A stretch of DNA of 64,000 nt from NCBI GenBank assembly GCA_037576215.1, contig JBANDB010000013.1, positions 2,356,001 through 2,420,000 on the forward strand. The letters are read 5' to 3'. How positions within the stretch are numbered: the first letter of the stretch is position 1; each line of letters starts with the position of its first letter. A model generated the notes under the pieces. It had not been told where the DNA came from. It saw nothing but the letters and a program-made list of their open reading frames with translations, and searched no databases. This document shows, one piece after another, positions 24,068 through 35,622 of this stretch. The position numbers were made by a program, and so were the translations under genes. This stretch comes from Armillaria gallica. Taxonomy: Eukaryota; Basidiomycota; Agaricomycetes; Agaricales; Physalacriaceae.

Positions 24068-24872
24068 CTAGAGGGGAAGAAATGACATGCTACTACTCGA
24101 TCGTCGCAGCATGCACCGTATTAGCGCTGTTTGGAGAACACCCTCTTCGTAACCTCCTTCATACTTCCCCACATCTAAGCCTGGCTTCGAACCGTACAAG
24201 AGCAAACTTGACGGGCGTTCGGTGAAGGTCGTAGAGGGTTCACGACTGCCGTTCTTAGCTTCATGCACCGCGGAGAGCTCGGGGCTGTTGGTCGAATCAC
24301 GCCCGATGTGTAGAGGAAGATAGATAGGGTCGGCAGAACCACTAGAAGTGATGAGCCGTCGATGTAGGGATCGGATTATGTCGCCTGTTTTTGGTCTCAA
24401 ATGCGAGATGGGAGGTGGTGGTTCATTCTTTACATTTGAGCTTGAATTTTCGTCACCTGCCGGCTGCCAACAAAGGATGATTATGTGGTGTTTCAGAATA
24501 AAGGCGGTGACATACCTTTGACTCGAGGTCCAGAATCAGTTCCCGCTTCGACACCCATCGGGCGCGATCTCGCCTAACGCGTAACAGCATCGTAGTCTTG
24601 TATATGGTAAAACTTGTGAGGATAAATAGAGTGACGAGGATAAAGATAGTGAGCGGGATGTTTTTTGTGAACGCGGTAAGGAATGAATACGCCAGGACGG
24701 ATGTTGTGGTGACAGGCATCGAGGTAGCTGCTAGTAGGACGCTGGAAACGAAAGGAAATAGGAATGAGAGTGTTGAAAGGAGCTGGAGGTTGGCGACGCC
24801 TTGCACGGAGCGGCTTATGTTGGTTGTTGAATGTGGTAAGAACTTATAGATGGACGATCGTCCACAACTCAT
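24068..24872 (-). CDS. Small two-pass membrane protein, unknown function
   Basis: Two exons, 24872-24516 and 24463-24068, separated by a 52 bp intron (24515-24464; donor AAG|GTATGT). The acceptor GGCAG at 24464 was chosen because it keeps the frame. The product is 250 residues. Residues ~28-52 (LQLLSTLSFLFPFVSSVLLA onward) and ~74-95 (PLTIFILVTLFILTSFTIY) are hydrophobic enough to span a membrane. After the second comes a basic cytosolic-type segment (RVRRDRARWVSKRE), and the C-terminal ~150 residues are polar and Ser-rich, ending RRSSSSMSFLPL. Family unknown. The intact frame across a well-formed intron supports a real gene. The minus-strand neighbour is the frameshifted F-box copy. Confidence 0.6.
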
Positions 24873-25145
24873 CCACTTTCGATCGTGTCCGGCCCGGGGA
24901 GTGGCAGTCGTAATGAACGCTGAGATACACGATACGCTGCTGACAAATTTTCGTGTCTAAACATTATGATGATGAGCGTGGCAGCGTGCATGTAAGGAAT
25001 CGTAGCAATATACTATGAGGGTGCAAGTGTACAAGGAGGCGACTGCCTTCTTTGATTTACCAACGGTTGCAGTGATGATAGGCTGTTGTGCCGATACGAA
25101 GGGTTAAAAAAATCACCTTGGGAATACGGCCTACATACTGGTTCG
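24873..25145. other. Short spacer
   Basis: Upstream region of the membrane-protein gene and 3' flank of the second F-box copy. Nothing specific seen. Confidence 0.4.
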
Positions 25146-26560
25146 TTATCTCCGGATTATGAGATTGCGAGTGTCCGGTACTTTCATGGTAGCTTTTGTC
25201 GAGAAGAGATTTGTAAAAGAGAATGACGATCGCAGTACATGCAAGCTAGTTTGGGCGGTGACATGTGTAATAAAAATGAAGCAATCAAAAGACCACATCA
25301 TGAACATTATTCTGGGGAAAAAATCAGTCACAGGCTTTGCAGACTGGGGCTCAAATGCCTCACCTTCCAAGACAGAAACGATCCCTCTAGGTATCAATGA
25401 GGACATAGTCATTTCCACCGCTGTCTTGTACAGCTGTCGGGCCGTCACCTGATTATAGGTGTAGTTGTTACAAAAGCCTATGACGACGTCCCTAATCGAG
25501 CCCATGTCGGACTCAGACAGAACCCTCGCCAGATCAGACCATATATCGGGTACGCCGGAGGGTGGCAGCGTGTAGTCACAAAGAGTGATACTGAGGGTAA
25601 TTGTCTCAATGAAGGCGGCCTTTGCTTTCTTCAAGCTCTCCGCCCACCATCCCAAGGCATCGGGATCTGAAGCGCTTCCGAATGTCTTTAGCGATATATA
25701 GATGGAACGTAATTGCGCGATATTCAAAGTTGGATAGGTAGTCCGCGCTGGGTCTGATTATGTCCTTTGATCAGCTCCGCATCGACTGTAGGTAAGGTTC
25801 GACCTGGTTCAACTCACCGAGGAATAGCACCTGATCCACAACGTTGAGATGCGCTAGTGACGGAAGTTCAAGATCCAACAATTCTTTCAGAAGCGCTGCC
25901 GTAGAACGACGTTGGAGAGAAATCGAGAGAGTGTAAATTGCAGACCGAGAATGGATGCTTCTGGGTTCGGACAATGGATCGAAGAATAGGATCGAAAAAT
26001 CCTTCCAAATCCATCTTGACCAACGACGCTCCTGGCGCGGGAGGGTCCAGAATGGGGGCCGGAGATTGTTCCGTGATCGACTTAAATGATAGTTCCAATT
26101 CTTTCGATCGCCCGAATGCCGTGTAGAGGTCCTGGAGATCGCAAACAAAGTTCGATTGCAGGATAACTGAGCGGAAAGTCTGCAAGGAGAGTGCTTGCTT
26201 CGATGCATCGCTCATTTTTCTCCAGTCACAGGCGACGATCTCCAACCGTTCTAATGTTCCCACGGGAAGGAGGGATATTAAAGCAGGGAAAGATGTGTCC
26301 CCGAAAACTGGGCGAGCGCAACCGCTATGGGAAGACACTCTGAGTTCTTTGACGTAGTGAATGAGGTATGGGGAAGCGATACACAATTCGTGAAATTTCT
26401 GACATTCGGCGACGGTGCAGATTCCAATAGTTTTGAATAGATAGACACGTGTGCGCGGAAGAAATGAACGAGCCACGAGTGAGCAGGACCGTAGAGCCAC
26501 GATATCGTCACTGGCTTCGTCAACAAACAGGTCCACGAGCTCTTGGGGAAAAGAGCACAT
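25146..26560 (-). pseudogene. F-box-like protein, frameshifted paralogue
   Basis: Paralogue of the gene at 16.7-17.9 kb: FPQELVDLFVDEASDD, then SCSLVARSFLPRTRVYLFKT. Similarity continues to PFSVCNLHSL (near 25935), where the frame shifts. The family sequence resumes in another frame as STAALLKELLDLELPSLAHL. A GT/AG intron of about 64 bp then leads to the second exon (YPTLNIAQLRSIYISL, then DIWSDLARVLSESDMGSIRD). The frame break is near 25925-25940 and no intron explains it, so I call it a pseudogene; a sequencing indel would look the same. The two copies lie about 8.5 kb apart in the same orientation, and their upstream flanks also match. Confidence 0.65.
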
Positions 26561-27483
26561 GATAAGGTTGGCGATCCCCTAAAATTATGCGTGATTAGGA
26601 CAGTGCCAAATGGAATCATGATCAAATGATAGAAGACATATGCTCACAGAGATGATCAGATGCCGGGTATGAAGTCCGCTTGTGATCCTGCTGTAACCAG
26701 GGCCTGGATAGATCCTTGAATTATATGCGTACTCGATCAGTCACGCTTCGATACTAATCAGAAATTCAATACCTCGAATATGACCGGTTGACTAGCAGCA
26801 AGACTGCGAAATAAACCGAGAGTATACGCTTGCACGTGAACTATGGCCCTGCTTCATGTTTTGGATGAATGAGATAGATGAGACTCATGAACGCAATACA
26901 ACTCACCGTCTCAAAGTATCGTAATTGGCCTTTAGTATCGAGGGGAAGAAAAAGAAAGCAGATGTTGCGGATGTGGTCGCGGTTCAAACGCGCGGTTGGT
27001 CCCGGGCCGAGGACGTTGACATTTCCGGCCTTTTCCCTTCATTATGACTCTCTTTCTGAAATTTAGGTGTCATAAAGGATACAGTGACCCGTCCCTGATG
27101 TTATCGCACTCATACAAATCCACATCTTCATCGAAACCCGGCTGGTGGACAAAAGTTGGATTATCCAGCAGCACTCTTTAAATCAGTGACTACGTATGTG
27201 TCCACCGATTTCCTCAGTGGTCTGTCGTGCTGATATCTTCTCTAGACCTTGCCTATTCAGTTAAAGCTGGCGATGGTGATAGATATGTATGTCAGATTGT
27301 ACAAGATATCGACACCTTTTCCCAAGTTCAGCCTGACTCGGACGCCACCTGGTGCGTTTCAATGCCTTGTCGTTGATTGTGTATCCTCTGACATTAGAAC
27401 GGATCTTCATTTTGGTAATAAGGCACCACAGTCCAGCGAACAAAATGAATCCCAACACGAATTGAACGGAAGCCAGGATTCTA
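26561..27483. other. Duplicated flank and spacer
   Basis: 26561-26770 resembles the flank of the first F-box copy. The remainder has open frames on both strands (for example 27524-27261, minus) without family features. Confidence 0.35.
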
Positions 27484-28038
27484 TCAGACAAACAGAGAGA
27501 AAATTCCGGACGAATGGGAGGCAAACGCCCCTTCCTTTGCCTCCTTCTCCCAGGCTTCCGCTATGACATCGATGACTCGCATTTCAATACCGCGACAAGT
27601 TCCCCGATGTTCGATCCAGTTTCCCGGATCAACGTCGGCGTTGCAACCTAAGCACTGAAATATTTCGTCATGCACCTGCGCCCACGGATCGACGTCCCTT
27701 TGCTTCGAGAAATTTTGCTTGAGGGTGAATGTCGCATCCGCGTGGTATCCGAACCCGAACGAGTTGAGCTGGCCCTCGGTTAAGGGGGCCTGAGCGGTGG
27801 TATTGGACGGCGAGTTTGAGTTTGGGGGCTGCACAGGTTCATCGAAAGTGTTTTTGTGGTGAACTGCGAAGATTTGGCGTCCAGGGTGGAAGATGTGCCA
27901 CTCGCAACCGTTTGGATAGTTTTGGTTGCAGCGACAAGGGCGAACAGAGATGGGTGTGTCTGCAGGCAGTCCCTTCGGCAGGAGAGCGAATGTGGACGAC
28001 TGGAGAGGTTTGCTTGATTTCCGAGCTGGAGTTTGCAT
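27484..28038 (-). CDS. Hypothetical 184-residue protein with a Cys/His cluster
   Basis: Single open frame from ATG 28038. Not recognised. The N-terminal half is Pro/Ser-rich with RPCRCNQNYPNGCEWHIFHP (residues ~33-52), which contains several Cys and His. The C-terminal half has CLGCNADVDPGNWIEHRGTC, a C-x2-C...H-x3-C arrangement that could bind zinc. Coding is supported by the even codon pattern, by the Cys-rich motifs, and by a TATA-like TTTATA on the minus strand about 40 bases upstream (28076-28083). No intron is needed, although the last seven residues could instead be intron. It lies head-to-head with the gene at 28.6 kb. Confidence 0.5.
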   Translation of the reverse strand: MQTPARKSSKPLQSSTFALLPKGLPADTPISVRPCRCNQNYPNGCEWHIFHPGRQIFAVHHKNTFDEPVQPPNSNSPSNTTAQAPLTEGQLNSFGFGYHADATFTLKQNFSKQRDVDPWAQVHDEIFQCLGCNADVDPGNWIEHRGTCRGIEMRVIDVIAEAWEKEAKEGAFASHSSGIFSLFV

Positions 28039-28541
28039 GGTAGATTAGATGGTGCTTCTGTGCGGTGCAGGTCAGGCTTTTATATCTTCGGGTTAAGCGT
28101 GCTCTTACATGTTCTCCGATTGTAGGCCAAGAATGGGTGAACTATCACCATTCATACTCATCCTTGTACAACAATTGGATTCCTGACAATGGATGCAACT
28201 TGCGGATGCGGAAACTTGAATCATTATCGAGTGGCATGATGTTGAAGATGCCTCGGAGATCCTTCAAGCCATCCCTTCTGGGCCATATGGCGTGTTATGA
28301 GCTGACATCGCTCTAGATGTTACTCGCATTTTGGGGAAGCAAAAGTACATAGTGACTACATCAGTACGACATGCTCTCTAATACGTTGACTTGGCTCATT
28401 GATCCCTAGACATGGTAATTGACACACCTTGACATTGTCATGTTTTGCGGACCTAGATTGAATCCATGCCTTATATGGCCAACAAGTGTATCCTGATAAG
28501 TGCCGACTGGTCCAAATATATTTTTTGTGTGCCATGCCAGG

Positions 28542-28551
28542 GCGTATAAAA
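28542..28551 (+). promoter_or_regulatory. TATA box
   Basis: GTATAAAAAT lies about 47 bases upstream of ATG 28593, a typical distance. It favours that start over the upstream in-frame ATG at 28500. Confidence 0.5.
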
Positions 28552-28592
28552 ATGGGATCTCTGCTCTATCTCGCCTACATTCTCACCCAGCC

Positions 28593-29114
28593 ATGCCTTT
28601 CAACGAAATTGACCCCGAGCCTTGTACCCTGGAATTTCTCATCGACAAACATCAGTTAATGCAACTGGCCTACCGTCCCGAACTTGATAGTCGGACTCGG
28701 GGATGGTACATGCATGAATATTCCATCCCTCTCGTTGACTCTCTCGACTACAAAACGTTCCAGTGGATCTTCGAGAAAAGTATGATTCTCGGTAGGGGTT
28801 TTTTTGTATGGTGTAACGTTCTCGTGTTGATGCCAAATATAGCAAAGGAACCTCACGAGATCTGGGACAGTGGCACTGGGATCGTGGTCACCACCGTCCC
28901 GAGCTTCCCAAGGTCTGTCAACATTTCGGTTCTTTGGCATACACTCTACTCTTGTGTGCCACTCAAGTACTTCCCACCGAGCAGTGAGCACGCCGGTAAA
29001 GAGCCACCACAGGCGTTAGCAGACAGTGAGTTATATTTCCAGTTTCACGATAACATATCGATTACTAAGCCTGCTCGGGTAGCGTGCTTACATATTCGTA
29101 GGGAGCTGAACTAG
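28593..29114 (+). CDS. Hypothetical protein, probably with introns
   Basis: Not recognised. ATG 28593 follows a TATA box. The frame begins MPFNEIDPEPCTLEFLIDKH and contains SIPLVDSLDYKTFQWIFEKS. The sequence GTAGGG...TATAG at 28791-28842 makes a 51-52 bp intron that joins MIL to AKEPHEIWDSGTG in frame. Without it the frame reads through a hydrophobic, less protein-like stretch. Further introns after SFPR (about 28911) are possible. The 3' end is therefore uncertain and the given end is that of the uninterrupted frame. No domain is evident. Confidence 0.45.
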   Translation: MPFNEIDPEPCTLEFLIDKHQLMQLAYRPELDSRTRGWYMHEYSIPLVDSLDYKTFQWIFEKSMILGRGFFVWCNVLVLMPNIAKEPHEIWDSGTGIVVTTVPSFPRSVNISVLWHTLYSCVPLKYFPPSSEHAGKEPPQALADSELYFQFHDNISITKPARVACLHIRRELN

Positions 29115-29334
29115 ACGCACCCGTTGTCCCGTTTGCGTTGACATTTCACCCAGAGTACTCCGTAGTTTAATCAAAATTTAATCCACAATGACGTCTCTTC
29201 TCCTTGCTTTAGTGTATTCCGCTTGTGGTTATAACTGCGAACGAATGACTCACAGCCCTCTAACGTCACGCATTATCAGTTTCGCTGTGAGAGTGGGCAC
29301 GAGCTACGGGAATGTCTGCAGCTGTGAATATCGA

Positions 29335-29440
29335 CAGCGCCACCGACGCGACGCGTTTGTTTGCTCGTGTTAATTTTCCGGGCCACCAAACACATTTTTG
29401 CTTGTTTCACGACGACGACGACGACGATTGACAGCTTCGT
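29335..29440 (+). repeat. Dispersed A-T-D-x-T-R-L-F-A element, copy 1
   Basis: GCCACCGACGCGACGCGT followed by TTGTTTGC encodes ATDATRLFA. It matches copies at 40.2, 44.8, 59.4 and 61.6 kb mostly with synonymous third-base differences. Downstream the similarity is weak. The sequence also contains a (GAC)n microsatellite at about 29409-29427. Confidence 0.55.
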
Positions 29441-29889
29441 CGTTGCTGGCCACCTGGAAAGCTCGGATTTTGAAGCTAAATCCCGTGTCCTATTCCTGTG
29501 CTTCAGCCTTCTGTTCGGTGCCATTTTCCCATGCTAGACGATGGCGCTATCTTCTTTTCCCTTGGACTGGGTATGCTGGCATGAGTTCCGAGTAGTACGT
29601 TCCTTTCTTTGTCACGGTGTCCTGATTCCTGATCAACTTCATTCATAAGCCGATGACTCTTCCCTCCCAAGTCAGATCTCATTCACGATAGGCCGGGTTC
29701 AATGGCAGATGGCACTTTACTGCTAGTTATCCGTCGGATGGTACAGCGTTGCGGATCGCATGGATTTGTGGAGAGATGGAACTCGGAAGTGTCCGACGAT
29801 GTGGGTTTTGTGATAAAGTAGGACGACTCTAGGTGCGCAGATATGTCGTTTGATTTCCCAACAAAAGTTCATTTTACTTCGATGACCTA

Positions 29890-31500
29890 GTAACTGGAAC
29901 TTTGGAGGAAAACAACGTGGCAGGTTTCTCGCGTGAGCGACAGCTTTGGCGGGTCCGGGGAGCGGGGGCACTTCGCCCTGAGGGACATTCTGACTGCTAT
30001 ACGCGATTCTCGAAACATCTGTCGCTGGAAAAGGGCGATATGGAAGGTAGGCTATGCTGCATATCCTCCGCGTTCTCAGGCTAATGTGTGTGCAGCTCAT
30101 GCGGCCGAAACATCCTTCTTCTCGTCGCTGCTATCTCTATAGTATGTCCCACTTTTCGTCGCTTTACCATTGCTGCTGATAAGCTTTTCATCATTGTAAG
30201 CTAAAGCCTTAGAAAACCAACAGCTTTAGGTCCATCGAGATGGCCTCTAATATAATTCGTGGAAGTTAAGACACACGAACCGGAACCGCCTGGAACGGAG
30301 TCGAATAATGTAGAAACGCATAATCTTTGATGGCGATGGTTTCAGTTGAGATGAGAAAGGAGAGCAATGAGAGGTACGTCGTATTGATACATACTGCATT
30401 ATCGTTCGCTAATTACCTCACAGTTCACTTGTTTTGTATAGTTCATAGCCTGAAAGCTCCAAGGAACAATGGTCGCATGGCTCTGGGGTCAACGGCGTTA
30501 TCCAATCGACGTCGACAATGACAGGAGAGAATGCGCTCTGCCATCTGCAAAGGTTGGTAGTGCTATGAGAGTGTCAACAAGAGGGTATAGCTCACCATGC
30601 TTTCTCTCCTCTAGTGCTAATTTCTCCTCAGTTCAAAGGGCTCGCCTTTGACACCATTGTTTTCGTCAACTCAAGCCTGGCGGGGAGACCCAATGTTCGA
30701 GCATGGGGTCAGGGCGGCGTGGCACATTCAAAGTACAGGACTTCACGGCTTCTGTATGTTGCGATTCTGTGATACACAGGCAGAAGATGTCATCCGTAGG
30801 TTCTCTTTCCCCGTACCATTCATCTTCTAAACAAACCACAGGACGATGCGACGCCGGATAGTTCCATGTTTTGTGAAAGCTGCCCATACGTTGGAGATGG
30901 AACGAAGACTAGAGCATTTGCGCGTCTGGACGGGTTGTCTATATCGTACGTCTTTCACTATCGTAGCACCACCTGTAATGACGTTTACTAGCGATATAGG
31001 ATGGCGCGCCGCGTCTGAGGGCTGTTTTAGTTCTCTGACCTTGATCACGTCCTAACTACGTTAGATGAGAAGATTCTCCGCAGCACAAGCATCTCTGCAA
31101 ATCGCGGATGTCGTGATTCTCATTTCCCGTACCGGAGGCGTCGTAGGGGCATCGCATCAGAAATTGACTCGATGTGAAAGTCCTGTTTTCAGTCCGCTCA
31201 TCCGATGGGGTTTTCTCTCTCCATTTTGTGAACTCTGCGATTGCTCAGGTATGTCTACTGGGTCCTTTCAAAGCTAGAACATGTTTACTCAAATCCGTAC
31301 AGGATCCCGTATCAAATCTGTGCCTAGAGGCTCTTGTCGTCTTACGGCATGCCGCTTAAACTGGGAGCAAACGTCAAGTCAGACAGCCCAAACGAGCGCA
31401 TCTGCATCCTTTTGGTTCGCTTTTTCTCGGTTTGCTGAATCTGTGTCTCATCTCCCACTTAGATCGTGAGCAAGGCCTACGTACAAAGTGCTCCATGCTG
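29890..31500 (+). pseudogene. Possible relic of a DUF6533-like multi-pass membrane gene
   Basis: Exon-sized open pieces follow each other on the plus strand: ILTAIRDSRNICRWKRAIW near 29980-30040, SPQFKGLAFDTIVFVNSSLA near 30625-30690, and VLFSVRSSDGVFSLHFVNSA near 31175-31240. The last resembles the R-D-G-x-x-Y/S-F motif of Agaricomycete seven-helix DUF6533 proteins. I could not build one continuous frame, and the resemblance is weak. It is either a gene with many short exons or a relic. Confidence 0.2.
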
Positions 31501-32185
31501 GCACCGGCTAAGGCTATCACACCTCATCACTGTTTAGGTTCGCCTCGACGGCTGTGCATGACACATTGATTTCGATGACAGAGTATTCCCGTCGCTTCCC
31601 GGGTTCTGGAAGATTCGTCTGCTCCTGTAGCTTCTGAACCGGGAGCTTCGCTCTCAGTCAGATTCTCAGTTAGTAAATAGTGGGTAGCATGTCCCGACAC
31701 AGATTGGATAATCTTATTGACTGCCAATGACTTTGGTTATTAGTACCCATCGCACGCAAGCAAGAGCCTCAAGACGAGGTGGACAAGTACCGCTCCCTTC
31801 TCGGTAACTTTTTTCCGCCAGACCCCTCCATCAGAAGACGCACACCGGGCCGGGATCTCCATCCCTATAGGCATCAGCACGATGATACTTGATGTACCGT
31901 CCGAGAAGTCATGGTACGATCAACTCGCATTGTCGGTATACATGCCCTGTGAGAACTGGTCCGATCACGCGCGCGCATCAATCTGTTACTTTTGGCAATT
32001 ACGTCCATTGGTAGGTCCAGCGTCAGATGCTTTCTTTTTGTATGTCAGAATTAACATACACCTTCTCCAGTGTTGCAACGCCTGCCGTTTCAAAGGAACC
32101 ACCCCAAGAACCACCGGCGGCATTAGCTGCACATCACTGGTTAGACCGTTTCCACGCCGCAACGTCACAAATCAATTCTAATGGG
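31500..32185. other. Intergenic region upstream of the P450 gene
   Basis: No gene supported. Probably contains distal promoter sequence of the P450 gene. Confidence 0.35.
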
Positions 32186-32217
32186 CGTGTCCGACGTATT
32201 CGTTCGCGTCGGACACG
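32186..32217. promoter_or_regulatory. Perfect 11-bp inverted repeat upstream of the P450 gene
   Basis: CGTGTCCGACG (32186-32196) and CGTCGGACACG (32207-32217) form a perfect inverted repeat with a 10-base spacer, about 140-170 bases before the start codon. A second small dyad, CCTCGA...TCGAGG (near 32222-32237), and GTCACCT/AGGTGAC arms follow directly. Inverted CGG/CCG-containing half-sites are typical targets of dimeric Zn2Cys6 activators, so this is a good candidate operator. Binding is inference. Confidence 0.5.
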
Positions 32218-32319
32218 TCACCTCGATGCTTCGAGGAGGAGCTTACGATCGCAAGGTGACCTCAACACTCTGGGGTGCATGATTGGTCACAGCACGCCAT
32301 TCGTTTGGAGTCATGGCGG

Positions 32320-32328
32320 TATAAAAGA
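32320..32328 (+). promoter_or_regulatory. TATA box of the P450 gene
   Basis: GTATAAAAG sits about 38 bases before ATG 32358, a normal fungal core-promoter position. Confidence 0.6.
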
Positions 32329-32357
32329 CCCTGCTGGATAGCCTTGTCCCCAACACA

Positions 32358-34289
32358 ATGTTGTCTCTTATCTTAGAATCATTTCCCACAAACATCCAGA
32401 CGGTTGTCGCCATTGGTGTTACATTGGTTATTCTGGTTCACCTGGTGCCCTACCTCATTGACTCCCATGGTCTCCGCTCGTATCCTGGCCCTCTGGTCGC
32501 CAAGTTTTCTGATGCGTGGCTGGGCTGCGTGTCTTACAAAGGCCACCGTTCAGAAGTCATCCATGATTTGCATATGAAATACGGTTCGTTCATTATGCAT
32601 TATGCTTGTATTCTTCCGTGCCTCACTAGCGTCATTTTAGGTTCTTTCGTGCGACTAGCTCCAAATCACATTTCTGTGGCCTGGGCAGACGCCCTGCCCC
32701 TTGTCTATGGCCATGGAAATGGGGCGCTGAAGTCGTCGTTCTACGACGCCTTTGTCTCGATAACACAAGGCCTCTTCAACATCCGTGATCGCGTCAACCA
32801 CTCTCGCAAACGCAAGATAGTCTCCCATATCTTTTCGCAGAAAAGCGTATTGGAGTTTGAGCCTCACGTAAACCGGTATATCGGTCAGCTACTGGGACAG
32901 TGGGACAGGCTGTATGATGATGCTCTGAAAGGCATGTCTGGCGACGAAGGCGAAGGTTGGACTGGTCACGATGGACGGCTTTGGTTGGACTGTTTACCAT
33001 GTAAGCGGTGATCCCTAATATCAGCCTGAAGTTCTACGCTTACAGTATACTTCGTAGGGATGAACTATCTCGCATTCGACATCATAGGTGATCTAGCATT
33101 TGGGGCACCATTCGGAATGATCAAAGCAGGAAAAGACTCAGCTCTGGTGCCCGACGATCCTCTCGCTGTGATGGCTTCTTATGGTCAAGCAGGGGCGAAA
33201 TATGTCACGAAAGAAGTACCGGCCGTGAAGATTTTGAACGGGCGAGGGGATTATACGATGTCGATGGGAGTTTTGCCTGGGTGGTGGAGGCCGCTGCTGA
33301 AGCGAACGCCGCTGTTCAGAGAGGGTGGACAGGACAACGATACGTTAGCGGGAATGGCTATCGTTGCAGTTTCGAAGAGGCTGTCGGAACCTAGTGACAA
33401 GAATGACCTGCTGAGCAAGCTGCAGGCAGGGAAGGACGAACAGGTGAGTAAGGTTTCGTTCCTTGCGTTGCTGTATTGACGGACTATATCTAAGGGTAAT
33501 CCCATGGGTCGGGAAGAGCTCACTGCGGAAGCATTGACACTTCTCATCGCGGGATCTGATACAACATCAAAGTATGTCGACACCTGTCTCTTAGGTGCAG
33601 CCATCTGACTAAACGTTCTTGCCAGCTCGTCCAGTGCGATTATCTACTTTCTTGCGCGCACACCGAGGGTCCAAGAGAAGCTTCATAAGGAGCTCGACGA
33701 GAATCTTGACTCCGGTATCCCTACGGCCGAGCAAGTGAAGAACCTCTCTTACCTGCACGCGTGTATCAATGAGGGGCTTCGACTCCACTCCACGTCAGCG
33801 TTGGGACTTCCTAGAGTGGTACCCGAGGGTGGTATGATGATATTGGGAAAGTATTTCCCGCCGGGCACGGTCGTCAGTGTCCCTAGCTATACGATACACC
33901 GGGATCCGACGGTGTGGGGAGATGATGTGGAGGAGTACCGACCCGAGAGATGGTTCGAATGTGATAGTGCAGCTATCTTGAAGACGTTCAATCCTTTCTC
34001 TGTTGGACCTCGGTACGTGGCTTACTTTTTTCATATTCATTCTCGTATTAATTAAGGTAATGCAGGGCCTGTGTTGGGCGTAACCTAGCGACGCTTGAGC
34101 TGCACATTATCATAGCGTCGATCTTGAAGCGCCTCCATTTTGTATTGGAGAAACCTGACGAACCTGTACGTGCTGATCTCTGTTTAGCCGGGACTGTACT
34201 GACTTTAGGTTTAGCTGCAAGTGAAAGAGGGCTTCTTAAGAAAGCCGTTAGGATGTCGTATTGGTATGAGGAGGCGTGGAACTTTCTAG
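32358..34289 (+). CDS. Cytochrome P450, CYP53-like (benzoate 4-monooxygenase type)
   Basis: Seven exons: 32358-32583, 32641-33000, 33046-33443, 33495-33571, 33626-34012, 34066-34165 and 34215-34289, giving 540 residues with all phases consistent. Residues ~12-35 form the N-terminal ER anchor. Then come YPGPLVAKFSDAW; the helix-C region HSRKRKIVSHIFSQKS; the I-helix oxygen-binding motif AGSDTTSN; the K-helix ExxR (EGLRLH); EYRPERWF; and the heme loop FSVGPRACVGRNLA with its Cys thiolate, completed across the fifth-to-sixth exon join. The text closely follows my knowledge of CYP53 proteins (VYGHGNGALKSSFYDAF, DIIGDLAFGAPFGM). CYP53 enzymes para-hydroxylate benzoate and detoxify phenylpropanoid-derived aromatics. 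Intact. The intradiol dioxygenase lies 1.3 kb downstream on the same strand. Confidence 0.9.
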
Positions 34290-35622
34290 ATGTTCATCAT
34301 GGTCTTCTGTAATAAATCAGGATAACGATAGACCGTCTTATTGATTTCTAGCTTTGATTCAGCCTCCAAGTACATTCATAGGCTTCGAGGAAACATCTTC
34401 AACTCGAGGTTTATCAAAGCATGGTTCCGATGTTGGCTTTTATTTCGTGTTCCCCCGTATTGGTTGTCTTGCCCTCATCCCGGATTGTAATAGAATGCCA
34501 AGTCCTCATTTCGCAGCCGAACGACATTCACTGATCTTTGGAAAGAATGGAGGCAGTACAAGAACCATAAATTCCCAGCCAAGTTTCTCCGGAGCCGACC
34601 CATCGAATTTGGAAGAATAGGGACTCCAGATGGTGAGAGCTTGTCGGATAATCCTTTCTCTGAAACAATGACCCTTGTCGAGTGTCTAATTGGTTCACAG
34701 AAATACCCACGGTATCACGCAGATTACTATGACACCGGATGAAGGCCGGATTTTTGTTCGAGGACAAAGAAGCATTTGCGATGGAGCCGATTCAACGTCA
34801 TGTTAGCTTGCCGGTACCGCAACAGACTTCACATACTCTACAGATATGGGCTGGATACTTTACCCATCCTGTCAGTCGGAGTCTGTGACAACCGCTGGAG
34901 CCTAGCACATGCGCCTTGAATACTGCTATAACTGTTGCTCTGCTGACTGACGACTTACCTGCGTGGCTTCGCATTTTTCTTGACAGCCGCCATGTGCTCC
35001 AAATGAGTCTGCAAATCTGATGGTGATGATGTGATGTCTACCTCTCGTGGTGGTTTATCCCGATCCTTCACCGATCCTTTACCTATCCAAGATATCAGGA
35101 GAGGGTATAAGCCAGGTGTTGGCCTGGACTTGATCCCTCGCATGTTTGCCTCTGTCTGGGAACGTAATATGTTGCAGGAAACGCAGTGAGTCGCTATACA
35201 GGATTTCCAAGCGGAGGGCCAGGTAGATGGATGGAAGGTTTCGTCGTGGATGTCGTTCTAAATCCGTCGCTGAACTTGGATCATCCTTCCCACCCCTGTC
35301 TAGATGTCTGCCCACAAGGAAAGTCTTGAATGTATTCACGGGCCTTTCTCATAAATCATGTTTCGGCACATGCACTTGCTGCGGTGATGAAGGTGCTGCG
35401 GTGATATAGGGAACCAATCATGCTTGCGGCATTTCTTCTCGCTACAACGAACCTGTATCTGCCAAGGATTTTCGCCTTCAGCACCGCGTCACAAAATTTT
35501 CTTTTCTTTCCTTCCAGTGCTGCGCATTTGGGACAGAAAAGAAATAAAAGACTCGAGAATTTTGAAGGAGATTATCACTACTAAAAAAAAATCTCCTTTT
35601 ACTGGCTTACTTCTCAACAACC
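34290..35622. other. Spacer with a possible minus-strand exon
   Basis: On the minus strand 35143-34955 reads GLYPLLISWIGKGSVKDRDK, then SPSDLQTHLEHMAAVKKNAK, and ends at a good donor (CGCAG|GTAAGT). It may be an exon of an unrecognised gene of which I cannot find the rest. The remaining sequence shows nothing, apart from the promoter of the dioxygenase at the right end. Confidence 0.25.
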
